Part shown: piece after piece, positions 16,749-26,884 of the stretch
How positions within the stretch are numbered: the stretch's first letter is position 1
Layout: each line of letters begins with the position of its first letter
NCBI GenBank assembly: GCA_050633285.1
Contig: JBOEGG010000001.1
Location: 124,001-188,000, forward strand
Direction of reading: 5' to 3'
Origin: UBA1672 sp050633285
GTDB taxonomy: Bacteria > Pseudomonadota > Alphaproteobacteria > Micavibrionales > Micavibrionaceae
Length of the DNA: 64,000 nt
Position numbers and translations under genes: made by a program
The notes under the pieces: generated by a model
What the model was told of the DNA's origin: nothing
The model's database searches: none
What the model saw: the letters and a program-made list of their open reading frames with translations, nothing else

Positions 16749-18335
16749 TTACTTAACCTTTGGCTGAATATCAAATTGGTGGAACGGCGGAGGAGAAGGC
16801 AAAGACCATTCCAACGTATAGCTCTGTGGCTGTACATCCCAGTAATTATCACTTGCCTTACGTCCAAAGAACAATGTGTAAAACACAACAATGATAAACC
16901 AAACCGTCGCAATACCCGTCAAATACGCACCATACGAGGAAATCGCATTCCACCCGGCATATGCGTCCGGATAATCAATATAACGACGTGGCATCCCTTG
17001 TAGGCCAAGGAAGTGCTGCGGGAAGAACACAAGGTTAACACCAATAAATGTCATCCAGAAATGAAGCTGCCCCATCCACTCAGGAATCATCTTGCCAAAC
17101 ATTTTACCACACCAATAATAGAAACCGGCAAACAAGGCAAACACTGCACCAAGAGATAAAACATAGTGGAAATGCGCAACAACATAATATGTATCATGCA
17201 ATGCGACATCCATACCCGCATTGGCCAATACAACCCCTGTCACACCACCAACAGTGAACAAAAAGATAAAACCAATCGCCCACATCATCGGCGTTTTAAA
17301 GGTAATTGTACCGCCCCACATTGTTGCGATCCATGAGAAGATCTTAATCCCCGTCGGAACCGCAATAATCAAAGTCGCCGCAGTGAAATATGCACGCGTA
17401 TCTACGCTCATACCCACCGTATACATATGGTGCGCCCAAACGACAAAGCCAACAACACCAATCGCAACCATCGCATAGGCCATTCCAAGATATCCGAAAA
17501 TCGGACGTTGAGAGAATGTCGATACAATATGTGAGATAATACCAAAAGCAGGCAAGATCATAATATAAACTTCAGGGTGCCCAAAGAACCAGAATAAGTG
17601 TTGGAACAATAACGGATCACCACCACCCTCAGGGTTAAAGAACGCCGTACCAAAGTTACGATCTGTCAAAAGCATTGTAATCGCGCCCCCTAAAACAGGA
17701 ACAGCCAGAACAAGTAAGAATGACGTAACAAGCATCGACCAAACAAACAAAGGCATCTTGTGCAATGTCATACCCGGCGCGCGCATATTAAAGATCGTTG
17801 TAATAAAGTTAGCAGCTCCAAGGATCGAACTTGCCCCCGCAAGGTGCAGCGCAAAAATCGCCAAATCAACGGCCATACCATCATGTCCACTGGATGATAA
17901 AGGCGGATAAATCGTCCACCCTGTACCTGCACCAACACTATCACCAACACCACTGACAAACGCAGAAGCCAAAAGCAATAAGAATGCAGGAATAATCAAC
18001 CAGAATGAAATATTGTTCAAACGCGGGAACGCCATATCAGGCGCACCAATCATCAATGGAACAAACCAGTTACCAAAACCACCAATCAAACCGGGCATAA
18101 CCACAAAAAAGACCATAATTAAGCCATGAGCCGTAATAAATACGTTCCACATATGACCATCTGCAAGGAACTGAACGCCCGGCTCTTGCAATTCCATGCG
18201 CATAACCATGGAAAATGCACCGCCAATCAACCCGGCAAAGATTGAGAATATAATATATAAAGTCCCGATATCCTTATGGTTAGTCGACATAAACCAACGT
18301 GCAAAAAATCCAGGTTTGTGATCGTGATCGCCCAT
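16749..18335 (-). CDS. ctaD: Cytochrome c oxidase subunit I
   Basis: A 528-residue, twelve-helix catalytic subunit of the aa3-type terminal oxidase (cytochrome c to oxygen with proton pumping). Conserved pieces are visible: the N-terminal HKDIGTLYIIF, the CuB His-Tyr region WFFGHPEVYIMILP, the HH pair in WAHHMYTVGM, the K-channel segment PTGIKIFSW and the heme a/a3 ligand helix VVAHFHYVLSLGAVFA. The GHPEVY glutamate-containing motif marks it as a type A heme-copper oxidase. It follows ctaC by 55 bp and ends in a strong terminator. Confidence 0.98.
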   Translation of the reverse strand: MGDHDHKPGFFARWFMSTNHKDIGTLYIIFSIFAGLIGGAFSMVMRMELQEPGVQFLADGHMWNVFITAHGLIMVFFVVMPGLIGGFGNWFVPLMIGAPDMAFPRLNNISFWLIIPAFLLLLASAFVSGVGDSVGAGTGWTIYPPLSSSGHDGMAVDLAIFALHLAGASSILGAANFITTIFNMRAPGMTLHKMPLFVWSMLVTSFLLVLAVPVLGGAITMLLTDRNFGTAFFNPEGGGDPLLFQHLFWFFGHPEVYIMILPAFGIISHIVSTFSQRPIFGYLGMAYAMVAIGVVGFVVWAHHMYTVGMSVDTRAYFTAATLIIAVPTGIKIFSWIATMWGGTITFKTPMMWAIGFIFLFTVGGVTGVVLANAGMDVALHDTYYVVAHFHYVLSLGAVFALFAGFYYWCGKMFGKMIPEWMGQLHFWMTFIGVNLVFFPQHFLGLQGMPRRYIDYPDAYAGWNAISSYGAYLTGIATVWFIIVVFYTLFFGRKASDNYWDVQPQSYTLEWSLPSPPPFHQFDIQPKVK

Positions 18336-18390
18336 CTTATAGCTCTCTCTTTTTCTTTTTAATCTTTAATTACTTAATCAATTACAAATA

Positions 18391-19236
18391 TTAACGCACA
18401 ACAGCCGCAAATTTCACGCGCGCGCGCATATCATCATCATTCAATGTGAATTCCTCTTTGGCCTCTTCCACCCACGCCTTGAACTCTTCTTTGCTCACTG
18501 CGCGCACTTCAATCGGCATAAAGGCATGGTCTTTACCACATATTTCAGAACACTGCCCATAATATGTACCCGGCGTATCAATACGGAACCATGTCTCATT
18601 CGTACGGAAAGGCACTGCGTCAATTTTCACACCAAATGCAGGTATCGTCCATGCATGGATAACATCACTCGCCGTAACCAAAATTGCGATATCTGTATCA
18701 ATCGGCAACACAACAACGTTATCTGTCGATAAAAGTCTCTTTTGCCCGTCTTTCAATTCCTCTTCCGGAACCATAATGGAACTAAAATTAATATTATCCT
18801 GATCCGGATACTCATATTCCCAATACCACTGATGCCCTTTAATCTTCAACGTCATCTCAGGTTCTGCAATACGATCATTCTTATAAAGTGTTTTAAACGA
18901 AGGCACCGCAATAATAATAAGGATAACAACCGGAACAATTGTCCAAACGATCTCAAGCAACACATGGTGCGTAACATTGGACGGCTTCGGGTTGGCACGT
19001 TTGTTATAACGTATGGCAACATAGACCAATAAAAGAAATACAAAAATTGTAATGACAGTAATAATAATCATCAACATGTCATGAAAATCTTCAATACGCT
19101 GCGCCGAAGAAGAGGCCGCAGGCTGTAATCCCATTCCCCAATTTACAGGTTCATTTGCGAATGCCGGTGCTAAAGCAGGGAAAACCGCAAAAAGCGCTAA
19201 ACCAAGGAGTGTCCAAAAACGGTATTTTGTAATCAT
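18391..19236 (-). CDS. ctaC: Cytochrome c oxidase subunit II
   Basis: A 281-residue subunit II. It starts with a signal peptide (MITKYRFWTLLGLALFAVF), then two membrane helices (about residues 55-80 and 95-120) and a periplasmic cupredoxin domain. The dinuclear CuA site is intact: CSEICGKDHAFM (Cys-x3-Cys-x3-His-x2-Met) and the upstream His in SDVIHAW. The aromatic electron-entry patch is GHQWYWEYEYP. There is no C-terminal heme c domain, so it is an aa3 rather than caa3 type. ATG 19236 is chosen because it gives the signal peptide; the frame extends upstream from a GTG without support. Confidence 0.97.
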   Translation of the reverse strand: MITKYRFWTLLGLALFAVFPALAPAFANEPVNWGMGLQPAASSSAQRIEDFHDMLMIIITVITIFVFLLLVYVAIRYNKRANPKPSNVTHHVLLEIVWTIVPVVILIIIAVPSFKTLYKNDRIAEPEMTLKIKGHQWYWEYEYPDQDNINFSSIMVPEEELKDGQKRLLSTDNVVVLPIDTDIAILVTASDVIHAWTIPAFGVKIDAVPFRTNETWFRIDTPGTYYGQCSEICGKDHAFMPIEVRAVSKEEFKAWVEEAKEEFTLNDDDMRARVKFAAVVR

Positions 19237-19365
19237 ATCAATCTTGCTTCTGTTATTAATGCCGACCGTAAAAACAGTTACGGAAGAATTCGGATCATAG
19301 GAATAAGAATATATCACCGAAATTGCAAGTATGAACAGAGCGATTTGTCGTTTTTTTTACAACAC

Positions 19366-20094
19366 TTACGTAATAGTGGACAATTTTGCGTAAGATAAAC
19401 AAGTCAAAGCCGCCGTTTCCGCGCGTAATATCGTATCTCCCAAATATAACGACCTAACATATTTACTTTGCTCTATCATCATACATTCCTGCGGATCAAA
19501 ACCACCTTCCGGCCCAATAATAAAGCCTGCGCCCTTATTATATGAATTTTGAGCCATAACACAGCTTGCCTCATTACGCTCTACACACGCATAAATCGGG
19601 TAATCATATTCACTTACCAAAATGTCCGAAAGTAACTGCATCGGATAAAGTACAGGAACATCCATACGCTCGCACTGCTCTGCCGCCTCTATTATTTGCA
19701 TATGTATGCGGTTCTCATTAACTTTACGACTTTCTGTTCTGTTCATTAACACAGGGTGCAATCCACTCACCCCAAGTTCAACCGCCTTTTCGATTAAAAA
19801 ATCCATACGTTGTTTCTTAATAGGGGAAAAAAACAAATGAAGCTCCGCCCCCGATGTAGGTTGCTCCTTAAAACACTCCCCCAAAACAACAGAGCCTTTT
19901 TTCTTTCCTAAATCGTCAAGAGCACCAAGCCACTCCCCATCAACACCGTTGAAAAGACGTAATTCATCACCATTCCCCTTACGCAAAACATTGCGCAAAT
20001 AATGGATATGCTCTTCCCTCAATGAAATTTTTGCATTTTTTGCAAATGGTGCATTGAGATATAAACGCGGATACTTGTATATATGATCTATCAT
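19366..20094 (-). CDS. rsmE: 16S rRNA m3U1498 methyltransferase RsmE
   Basis: A 242-residue SPOUT-class methyltransferase that N3-methylates U1498 of 16S rRNA. It has an N-terminal PUA-like domain (PRLYLNAPF, then HYLRNVLRKGNGDELRLFNG) and the C-terminal knot with IGPEGGFDPQE and LYLGDTILRAETA, the usual AdoMet-binding trefoil loops. ATG 20094 is chosen by family length; a frame extension upstream to 20133 would run into ubiA. Its start codon overlaps that of the divergent ubiA within a shared CATG (20092-20095), so both 5' regions lie inside the opposite gene. Confidence 0.94.
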   Translation of the reverse strand: MIDHIYKYPRLYLNAPFAKNAKISLREEHIHYLRNVLRKGNGDELRLFNGVDGEWLGALDDLGKKKGSVVLGECFKEQPTSGAELHLFFSPIKKQRMDFLIEKAVELGVSGLHPVLMNRTESRKVNENRIHMQIIEAAEQCERMDVPVLYPMQLLSDILVSEYDYPIYACVERNEASCVMAQNSYNKGAGFIIGPEGGFDPQECMMIEQSKYVRSLYLGDTILRAETAALTCLSYAKLSTIT

Positions 20095-21013
20095 GACAAA
20101 CACAGTACACACCAAAGAACATACAGATATCAAGAGACTTATATGGGTTGAGAAATATATTCCCGAACCTTTTCGTCCTTACGCATACCTCATGCGCCTT
20201 GATAGACCTGTTGGAATATGGCTCCTCCTCCTCCCCGGACTATGGAGTATAATACTATCCTCAGGCGGAATTTTCGGCGTTAGCGGCCAAACATTCGCTT
20301 ATATTATACTCTTCACCATCGGTGCTATTATCATGCGTGGGGCAGGTTGCGTGATAAATGATCTATGGGATCGCGATCTTGATAAAATGGTCGAACGCAC
20401 CAAAAACCGCCCTATTGCAAGCGGTATAATACCAGTAAAACAAGCTGTGATATTTTTAGCCACTTTGTTGCTCATTGGATTGTTGGTTTTATTGCAATTT
20501 AATCTAACCACTATAGCATTAGGATGCGCCACAATACCGCTAATTGCGACATACCCTCTCATGAAGCGTATAACGTGGTGGCCACAGGCCTTCCTTGGTA
20601 TAACATTTAACTTTGGAATTCTCATGGGGTGGAGTGCAGTGACAGGGCATATTAACCTTGCAACGGTCTTACTTTACCTTGGCGCGATATGTTGGACAAT
20701 CGGTTATGACACAATCTATGCCCATCAGGATAAAGAAGATGATGCAATGGCAGGAATTAAATCCACCGCCCTCAAATTTGGTAATAAAAGTAAACACTGG
20801 ATTAGCGGATTATACTTTATAACCATACTCTGCTTCACAACATCCATCCTGATAACAAAGGGAACATTCATTGGCGCTGCCCTTATAGTATTGCCCGCAC
20901 TACACCTCATATGGCAGATAAAAAAATGGGAGCCCGACAATCAAGAGAGCTCCCTTCAAATTTTTAAATCCAATATATGGACAGGAATTTTGGTACTTAT
21001 CGCGATGATGTAA
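20093..21013 (+). CDS. ubiA: 4-hydroxybenzoate polyprenyltransferase
   Basis: A 306-residue membrane prenyltransferase attaching the polyprenyl tail to 4-hydroxybenzoate in ubiquinone synthesis. The N-terminal RPYAYLMRLDRPVGIWLLL, the first Asp motif NDLWDRDLDKMVERTKNRP and the second motif YDTIYAHQDKEDD are intact, with about eight to nine membrane helices. ATG 20093 overlaps the rsmE start codon on the other strand; there is no Shine-Dalgarno, but a TATGAT lies five bases upstream of the ATG, which would suit a leaderless mRNA. Ubiquinone is the electron carrier between NDH-2 and the respiratory chain encoded nearby. Confidence 0.94.
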   Translation: MTNTVHTKEHTDIKRLIWVEKYIPEPFRPYAYLMRLDRPVGIWLLLLPGLWSIILSSGGIFGVSGQTFAYIILFTIGAIIMRGAGCVINDLWDRDLDKMVERTKNRPIASGIIPVKQAVIFLATLLLIGLLVLLQFNLTTIALGCATIPLIATYPLMKRITWWPQAFLGITFNFGILMGWSAVTGHINLATVLLYLGAICWTIGYDTIYAHQDKEDDAMAGIKSTALKFGNKSKHWISGLYFITILCFTTSILITKGTFIGAALIVLPALHLIWQIKKWEPDNQESSLQIFKSNIWTGILVLIAMM

Positions 21014-21034
21014 AAAAGCGATAAGTCCTCCTCC

Positions 21035-24000
21035 TTACCCACCATACAGACTACGCAAACGCTGCTCTGCAACCGTTAGCATTGTCAAATCAACCGTACC
21101 TGCACGACGCAAATCTACAAAAAGCGGATCAAGCTGCTTCACATGATGCTCATGCTTATCCAACCATACATCAAGTGCCGAAGCACCTTTCTTCGCCTTA
21201 CCATTCACATCATGTAATATACGTACAGTCATACCGGCCTGACAACTATAAAGCTGATCCATCAACCCCGTTGCCGCTTCTCTTTCCCAATGGTCTTCAT
21301 GGCGTAAGAAACGCGCATGTTGACGCAACCAGTCAAAGTGAAAACGCTCACCCAGTTCAAAATACGTACGCGCCGTATTTTGCAGATTTGTACCTTGCTC
21401 CAAAGAAATACGAATAATGTCACATGCAGATGATAATATCGGCATTAACGCAATTTCCTGCGCTAACTCCGCAGGAATACCATCTTGTATCAAGACTTGC
21501 TTACGCTGAGTAACAGAGTCCAAGACACCTTGCGTCACAACATCATCCAAGTTCTTAGAGAGTGTTTTAATACCGGCACTATAGTCTTTCGCATCTTTTT
21601 CAAGATTAAGCTGACGCCCTAAACGAGTTAAGAACCAGGTAATACCATATTCAGACAGGTTGTTAATTTCCTGCATCGCCTTAATCTGCACCTGCGCCGG
21701 AACTTTACCATCCATTGCCTCAATCGCATCCCAAAGATGACGTAAACCAAACGCATCGCGCACAACGATATAAGCCTGCGAAATCTCATTCACAGTCGCA
21801 CCCGTTGTGTTCATACGCGATTTCAAGAACGTTGGCCCCATACGATTAATCAAGGAACTTGCCATCATGGTCGCAATAATTTCGCGTTTCAAACGGTGAC
21901 GTAAAATTTCCTTTTTATATTTTGAATTAAGCGCCTTAGGGAAATAATCCATAATCCAATATTCCATTTCCGGATTATCCGGAATATCGGAATTCAAAAG
22001 ATCCTGCGTCAAACTAATTTTTGCATAAGAAAGAAGCACACAAAGCTCAGGCCGCGTTAGCCCCTTACCCGTACGTAAACGCTGCTCAATAATATCTTCA
22101 TCAGGCAAGAACTCAATATCGCGCCTCAATCCCTGTTCACGCTCCATATCACGAATAAACGCATCATGAATCTGTAACTTCTCATGCGCACACATCTCCA
22201 TCATAGAAACGGCCTGTGCTTGCTGATAATTATGACGTAAAACATGATCGGCAATGTCATCTGTCATCTTCTCAAGCAACTTATTACGAGCCTTCAAATC
22301 CATTTTATGCTCTGGCTGCGTCATAACATCACTTAACAAAATCTTGATATTCACTTCATGGTCAGAAGAATCCACACCGCCTGAATTATCAATGAAATCA
22401 GTATTAATACACACACCTTTTTCACCCAGCGCAATACGACCAAGCTGCGTCACACCAAGGTTCGCGCCTTCTCCTATCACTTTTGCACGCACTTCCGCTG
22501 CATCCACGCGCAAGGCATCATTCGCCTTATCACCCGCATCCGAATGCGTCTCATCACTTGATTTGATATAAGTACCAATGCCACCAAACCATAATAGATC
22601 TGTACGTGAACGAAGGATTGCGCGGATCAAATCGTTTGGTGTGACACTCTCCCCTTCAATATCAAAACGTTTTTGAATTTCTGGCGTTAACTTAATGATT
22701 TTATCACTACGTTTGTAAATACGACCGCCCTTGGATAAGAGCTTTTCATTATATTGATCCCATCCACCAACAACATCAAATAAACGCTTACGCTCCTTAT
22801 ATGATTTTTCAATATCCGGATCAGGATCACAGAAGATATGAAGGTGATTGAATGCCCCTATAAGACGAATATGCTCTGATAACAACATACCGTTACCAAA
22901 AACATCACCACCCATGTCACCAACACCAACAGCATCAAATGGCTGATTTTGCGTATCATGATTAAACAAACGGAAATGATATTTCACTGATTCCCATGCA
23001 CCACGTGCCGTAATACCCATTTTCTTATGGTCATATCCGGCAGAACCACCAGATGCAAATGCATCATCCAACCAAAAATCATATTCCTGTGATAGACCAT
23101 TCGCAATATCAGAGAACGTCGCCGTCCCTTTATCCGCAGCTACAACCAAATATGGATCATCATCATCACGACGCACTACATTTTCCGGCGGAATTATTTT
23201 GTCACCAGACTGGTTATCCGTAATATCCAACATACCGCGAATAAAGGTCTTATAACACGCGATTCCCTCAGTTAAAAACTCATCACGCCCATTAGTCGGC
23301 GTTTTGACAACAAACCCACCCTTAGAACCCATAGGCACAATAACCGCATTCTTAACCATTTGTGCTTTCATAAGACCAAGAACCTCTGTCCTATAATCCT
23401 CATGACGATCAGACCAACGCAAACCACCACGTGCAATCATATCGCCACGCAAGTGAATCGCTTCTACACGCGGAGAATAAACAAAAATTTCACGGAACGG
23501 ACGTGGCATCGGCATAAATGAGATTTCACCACTATCAAATTTTAGCGACAAATAAGGTTTTGCACGGCCATCCGCTTGCCTTTGGAAATAATTCGTACGA
23601 AGCGTCACCTCAATCAATGTCATGATAGAGCGCAAAATACGATCATAATCACCAGACACAACCTTATCCAACTCATGATCAATCGCAACGACACAACCTG
23701 CAACATCTTCTGCCGCTTTCTTTTGCCCTTCCGGATCGTGATACGCCTTAAACATATCAATAAGAAGACGACTTATTTTCGGATTATCAGTTAATGCCTT
23801 TTCAATATAAGTGCGACTAAAAGAAATGCGAAGCTGCTTAATATAACGTACATACGCGCGCAAAATAGTCGTTTCATGCCAATTTGCTCCGGCACTAAGA
23901 ACCAAACGATTAAGCCCATCATTCTCAACTGATTTTTTCCAAATCATTTCAAACGCACGTTCAAAATTCTTTTTAACTTCCGTTACAGAAAGGCCACCGT

Positions 24001-25846
24001 CCAGCTCAGGTGTTTCAAGCAAGAAATCATGAATCCATACACTCTTATCCGACCCGTCCGGCTTCACTTCAAACGGAAGCTCCGCAATAACGCGTACACC
24101 CATATTTTCCAAAATAGGCATAACATCTGAAAGGGTCACAGGCGATCCGACATGGAAAACTTTCAAACGAATATTATGACTTTCCAAGCCATTTGGCCTA
24201 TAGAGATCAAGCGCAATTTTCTCATCGGCAAGCGCCAATTCAACCTTTTCAATATCAAATACAGACTGTTTTGATGAATATGCCATCGTATAAGAAACCG
24301 GGAAAGCGTCCGCATAGCGCAACGTTAAATTAGTAATACGCCCCTGATCTTCATACGCTTCATTCAATGCTTGTGATAATTTTTCAGACCATGTCTGCCC
24401 ACACTCTCGCAACATTGTCTCTATCGTGCAAGAATCAACATCAGGCGGATTTTGTTGACTAACATTAATCACATACATGACACGCGCAAATACAGAATCA
24501 TCCAACGTCGTATAAAAATTAGAACAACGTCCATGAGTCTGCTCTTCCAAAATCTTTTGGATATCTTTACGCAACCGTGTACCAAATCGATCGCGCGGAA
24601 TATAAACTAAACACGAGATATAACGACCAAACGGATCTTTACGCATGAATAACGCAATGCGCTGACGCTCTTGCAAACGAATAATATTCGTACAAATCCG
24701 CAACAGCTCTTCTGTCTCAATTTGAAACAACTCATCACGCGGATATTTTTCCAAAACATGGCGCAGTGTCTTACACTCATGCGTCCCCTCAATAAAGCCA
24801 GACTCACGAACCGTACCTTCTACCTTTTCACGTAAATACGGAACGTCATTAACACTGCGTGAATATGTTACAGATGTGAACAACCCGACAAAAAGTTTTT
24901 CTCCTGTAACCTCACCATTCTGATCGTACATTTTAACAGCAACACAATCCATCGGGACGCGTCTATGCACTGTTGCCAATCTATTTGTTTTTGAAATAGA
25001 CACAGGCGGCAAACGCAAACGTAACTCTTGTAAATTACGCGGCAAACCTTCTTCGGTTTCACTGATATAAGCAGGTGCAATATCATCCTTTAAAAGCCCA
25101 AGCCCTGAATCCTTCACAGTACGACTGGTAATACCGGCTTTACCCTTTACAAACTTATATTCACGATACCCTAAAAGCGTAAAGTTATTATCATAAAGAT
25201 AATCGAGAAACGCACAATGTTCCTGTATTTCCGCCGCAGAGCGTAAAGTTCTTGAAGCATTCAATTCTTTTGATGCCTCAGTCAATTTGCCCAACATAAT
25301 GCGCCAATCATCATTGGCATGAAACACATCATTCAAAACTTGATACAAACCATCTTTCAAATCCTGAATAGCTTGTTCAGACAATGTTTCATTGATTTGA
25401 ACATGAATATGCGCTTGGCGATGATCATCGCCCTTCACTTTTCCGGATATATCTTTCAAATCACCTTTTTTATTATAAGACACATAGATATTCGGATGTA
25501 TCAAAATACCGATCAATAAATTATGTTTGTTAATTTCCGCAACAACAGAATCAACAAGAAATGCCAAATCGTCACTAACGATATCAATAACAGTTTTCCT
25601 GCACTCCGTTCCCTCAACATCAGGACAATAAATACGAAGCTTCGGCTCACCCTTCTCCCGCTCTTTCGCCATTTCCCAATGAGATGTTGCCATCCCTGCC
25701 AAGAGTTGTGCATCAAAAAATTCCAGATCTTCCGCACTGATTTTATCACATAAAACATCGAACATTTTCTGAAGACCACTGGGAGATTTAGATGGAATCA
25801 GCTTTTTTGCTTCTTTTAAAAGCATTGAGAATTCGTTTTTCGTCAT
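21035..25846 (-). CDS. Large NAD-specific glutamate dehydrogenase (GDH2/GdhB type)
   Basis: A 1,603-residue member of the 180-kDa NAD-glutamate dehydrogenase class, which deaminates glutamate to 2-oxoglutarate in catabolism and is typically allosterically controlled. The N-terminal half contains ACT-like regulatory segments; the catalytic region has the substrate lysine segment MKAQMVKNAVIVPMGSKGG (around residue 827) and a dinucleotide-binding GVGDMGGDVFGNGML. The size is standard for the class. ATG 25846 replaces a longer frame start at 25885, which has no ribosome binding site. Proline oxidation by PutA (50.3-53.3 kb) would supply its substrate. Confidence 0.96.
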   Translation of the reverse strand: MTKNEFSMLLKEAKKLIPSKSPSGLQKMFDVLCDKISAEDLEFFDAQLLAGMATSHWEMAKEREKGEPKLRIYCPDVEGTECRKTVIDIVSDDLAFLVDSVVAEINKHNLLIGILIHPNIYVSYNKKGDLKDISGKVKGDDHRQAHIHVQINETLSEQAIQDLKDGLYQVLNDVFHANDDWRIMLGKLTEASKELNASRTLRSAAEIQEHCAFLDYLYDNNFTLLGYREYKFVKGKAGITSRTVKDSGLGLLKDDIAPAYISETEEGLPRNLQELRLRLPPVSISKTNRLATVHRRVPMDCVAVKMYDQNGEVTGEKLFVGLFTSVTYSRSVNDVPYLREKVEGTVRESGFIEGTHECKTLRHVLEKYPRDELFQIETEELLRICTNIIRLQERQRIALFMRKDPFGRYISCLVYIPRDRFGTRLRKDIQKILEEQTHGRCSNFYTTLDDSVFARVMYVINVSQQNPPDVDSCTIETMLRECGQTWSEKLSQALNEAYEDQGRITNLTLRYADAFPVSYTMAYSSKQSVFDIEKVELALADEKIALDLYRPNGLESHNIRLKVFHVGSPVTLSDVMPILENMGVRVIAELPFEVKPDGSDKSVWIHDFLLETPELDGGLSVTEVKKNFERAFEMIWKKSVENDGLNRLVLSAGANWHETTILRAYVRYIKQLRISFSRTYIEKALTDNPKISRLLIDMFKAYHDPEGQKKAAEDVAGCVVAIDHELDKVVSGDYDRILRSIMTLIEVTLRTNYFQRQADGRAKPYLSLKFDSGEISFMPMPRPFREIFVYSPRVEAIHLRGDMIARGGLRWSDRHEDYRTEVLGLMKAQMVKNAVIVPMGSKGGFVVKTPTNGRDEFLTEGIACYKTFIRGMLDITDNQSGDKIIPPENVVRRDDDDPYLVVAADKGTATFSDIANGLSQEYDFWLDDAFASGGSAGYDHKKMGITARGAWESVKYHFRLFNHDTQNQPFDAVGVGDMGGDVFGNGMLLSEHIRLIGAFNHLHIFCDPDPDIEKSYKERKRLFDVVGGWDQYNEKLLSKGGRIYKRSDKIIKLTPEIQKRFDIEGESVTPNDLIRAILRSRTDLLWFGGIGTYIKSSDETHSDAGDKANDALRVDAAEVRAKVIGEGANLGVTQLGRIALGEKGVCINTDFIDNSGGVDSSDHEVNIKILLSDVMTQPEHKMDLKARNKLLEKMTDDIADHVLRHNYQQAQAVSMMEMCAHEKLQIHDAFIRDMEREQGLRRDIEFLPDEDIIEQRLRTGKGLTRPELCVLLSYAKISLTQDLLNSDIPDNPEMEYWIMDYFPKALNSKYKKEILRHRLKREIIATMMASSLINRMGPTFLKSRMNTTGATVNEISQAYIVVRDAFGLRHLWDAIEAMDGKVPAQVQIKAMQEINNLSEYGITWFLTRLGRQLNLEKDAKDYSAGIKTLSKNLDDVVTQGVLDSVTQRKQVLIQDGIPAELAQEIALMPILSSACDIIRISLEQGTNLQNTARTYFELGERFHFDWLRQHARFLRHEDHWEREAATGLMDQLYSCQAGMTVRILHDVNGKAKKGASALDVWLDKHEHHVKQLDPLFVDLRRAGTVDLTMLTVAEQRLRSLYGG

Positions 25847-25945
25847 GGGAGAATCACCGCAAGAGTTTGTTATCACACACAACATTCTAAAGGCAAAAAC
25901 GTGCGGGGTCTAGTGTGTTTCGCACTCCACAAGTGAACTATCTGC

Positions 25946-25958
25946 TGTGCATTGCACA
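25946..25958. promoter_or_regulatory. Perfect TGTGCA-T-TGCACA palindrome, possible operator
   Basis: A 13-base perfect inverted repeat in the divergent region between the glutamate dehydrogenase and 3-hydroxybutyrate dehydrogenase genes, about 95 bp before the latter. TGCA-centred palindromes have been reported for PhaR-type regulators of 3-hydroxybutyrate/PHB genes, which suits the neighbour, but the match is by eye and the regulator is not in the window. Confidence 0.35.
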
Positions 25959-26052
25959 AACATTTTCCCGACATTGACACAGATAAGCTGTTTTCATTTG
26001 AAACACTTCCTATATGATATTCAGGCATAGCCAAATTTGCTCGGAGAAAACA

Positions 26053-26835
26053 ATGTCTTTACACGGAAAAACGGCACTCATTACCGGATCAACAAGCGGC
26101 ATAGGCCTCGCTATTGCTACCGCTTTTGCAGAAGAAGGCATAAATATTGTCATAAACGGCTTTGGCAACCGCGAAGAAATTGAAAAAGAACGCCATACAC
26201 TCGAAGGCAAAGGGGTAAAAGCTCTCTATCACGCTGCCGACATGACAAAACCCGATCAAATCGAAGATATGATCGCACAAGCAGAGCAGGCTTTTGGTAA
26301 CATTGATATCCTTGTGAACAATGCAGGTATTCAACATGTCTCACCGATCGAAGAATTCCCACATGAAAAATGGGATCAAATTATGGCAATAAACCTGTCA
26401 TCTGCATTCCACACAACACGCCATGCAATAACAGGAATGCGGAAATCCGGATGGGGCAGAATCATTAATATGTGCTCTGCTCACGGACTTGTCGCCTCAC
26501 CCTACAAAAGCGCCTATGTAGCTGCAAAACATGGTATTTTAGGCTTCACAAAATCCATAGCACTCGAAACCGCACAAGATAACATTACATGCAACGCCAT
26601 CTGTCCGGGCTATGTTTATACAAAATTGGTCGAAAATCAGATAAGTGACACAGCAAAAGCACGAAATTTAACCGAAGATAAAGTCATCAATGACGTTTTA
26701 CTCGCCGCACAATGGACAAAGAAATTTGTCACGGTTGAGCAAATTGCGGCCCAAGCCCTGTTCCTATGCTCCGATACAGCAGAAAACATCACGGGCATTG
26801 ATTTACGTGTTGACGGCGGCTGGACAGCAGCTTAA
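26053..26835 (+). CDS. bdhA: 3-hydroxybutyrate dehydrogenase
   Basis: A 260-residue classical SDR oxidising D-3-hydroxybutyrate to acetoacetate with NAD. The cofactor loop TGSTSGIG, NNAG, catalytic Ser in INMCSAHGLVASP and YVAAK are intact. The C-terminal half is characteristic of BdhA: CNAICPGYVYTKLVENQI and the following long helical lid, then LRVDGGWTAA at the C-terminus. I chose ATG 26053 because CGGAGAAAACA precedes it; the frame extends upstream to 26014 without a ribosome binding site. Acetoacetyl-CoA synthetase (33832-35784) would complete the route into acetoacetyl-CoA. Confidence 0.93.
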   Translation: MSLHGKTALITGSTSGIGLAIATAFAEEGINIVINGFGNREEIEKERHTLEGKGVKALYHAADMTKPDQIEDMIAQAEQAFGNIDILVNNAGIQHVSPIEEFPHEKWDQIMAINLSSAFHTTRHAITGMRKSGWGRIINMCSAHGLVASPYKSAYVAAKHGILGFTKSIALETAQDNITCNAICPGYVYTKLVENQISDTAKARNLTEDKVINDVLLAAQWTKKFVTVEQIAAQALFLCSDTAENITGIDLRVDGGWTAA

Positions 26836-26884
26836 AAACTGCCCCTCATAAAGATTACAAAATTGGTACGGATTAGAGATTAAA

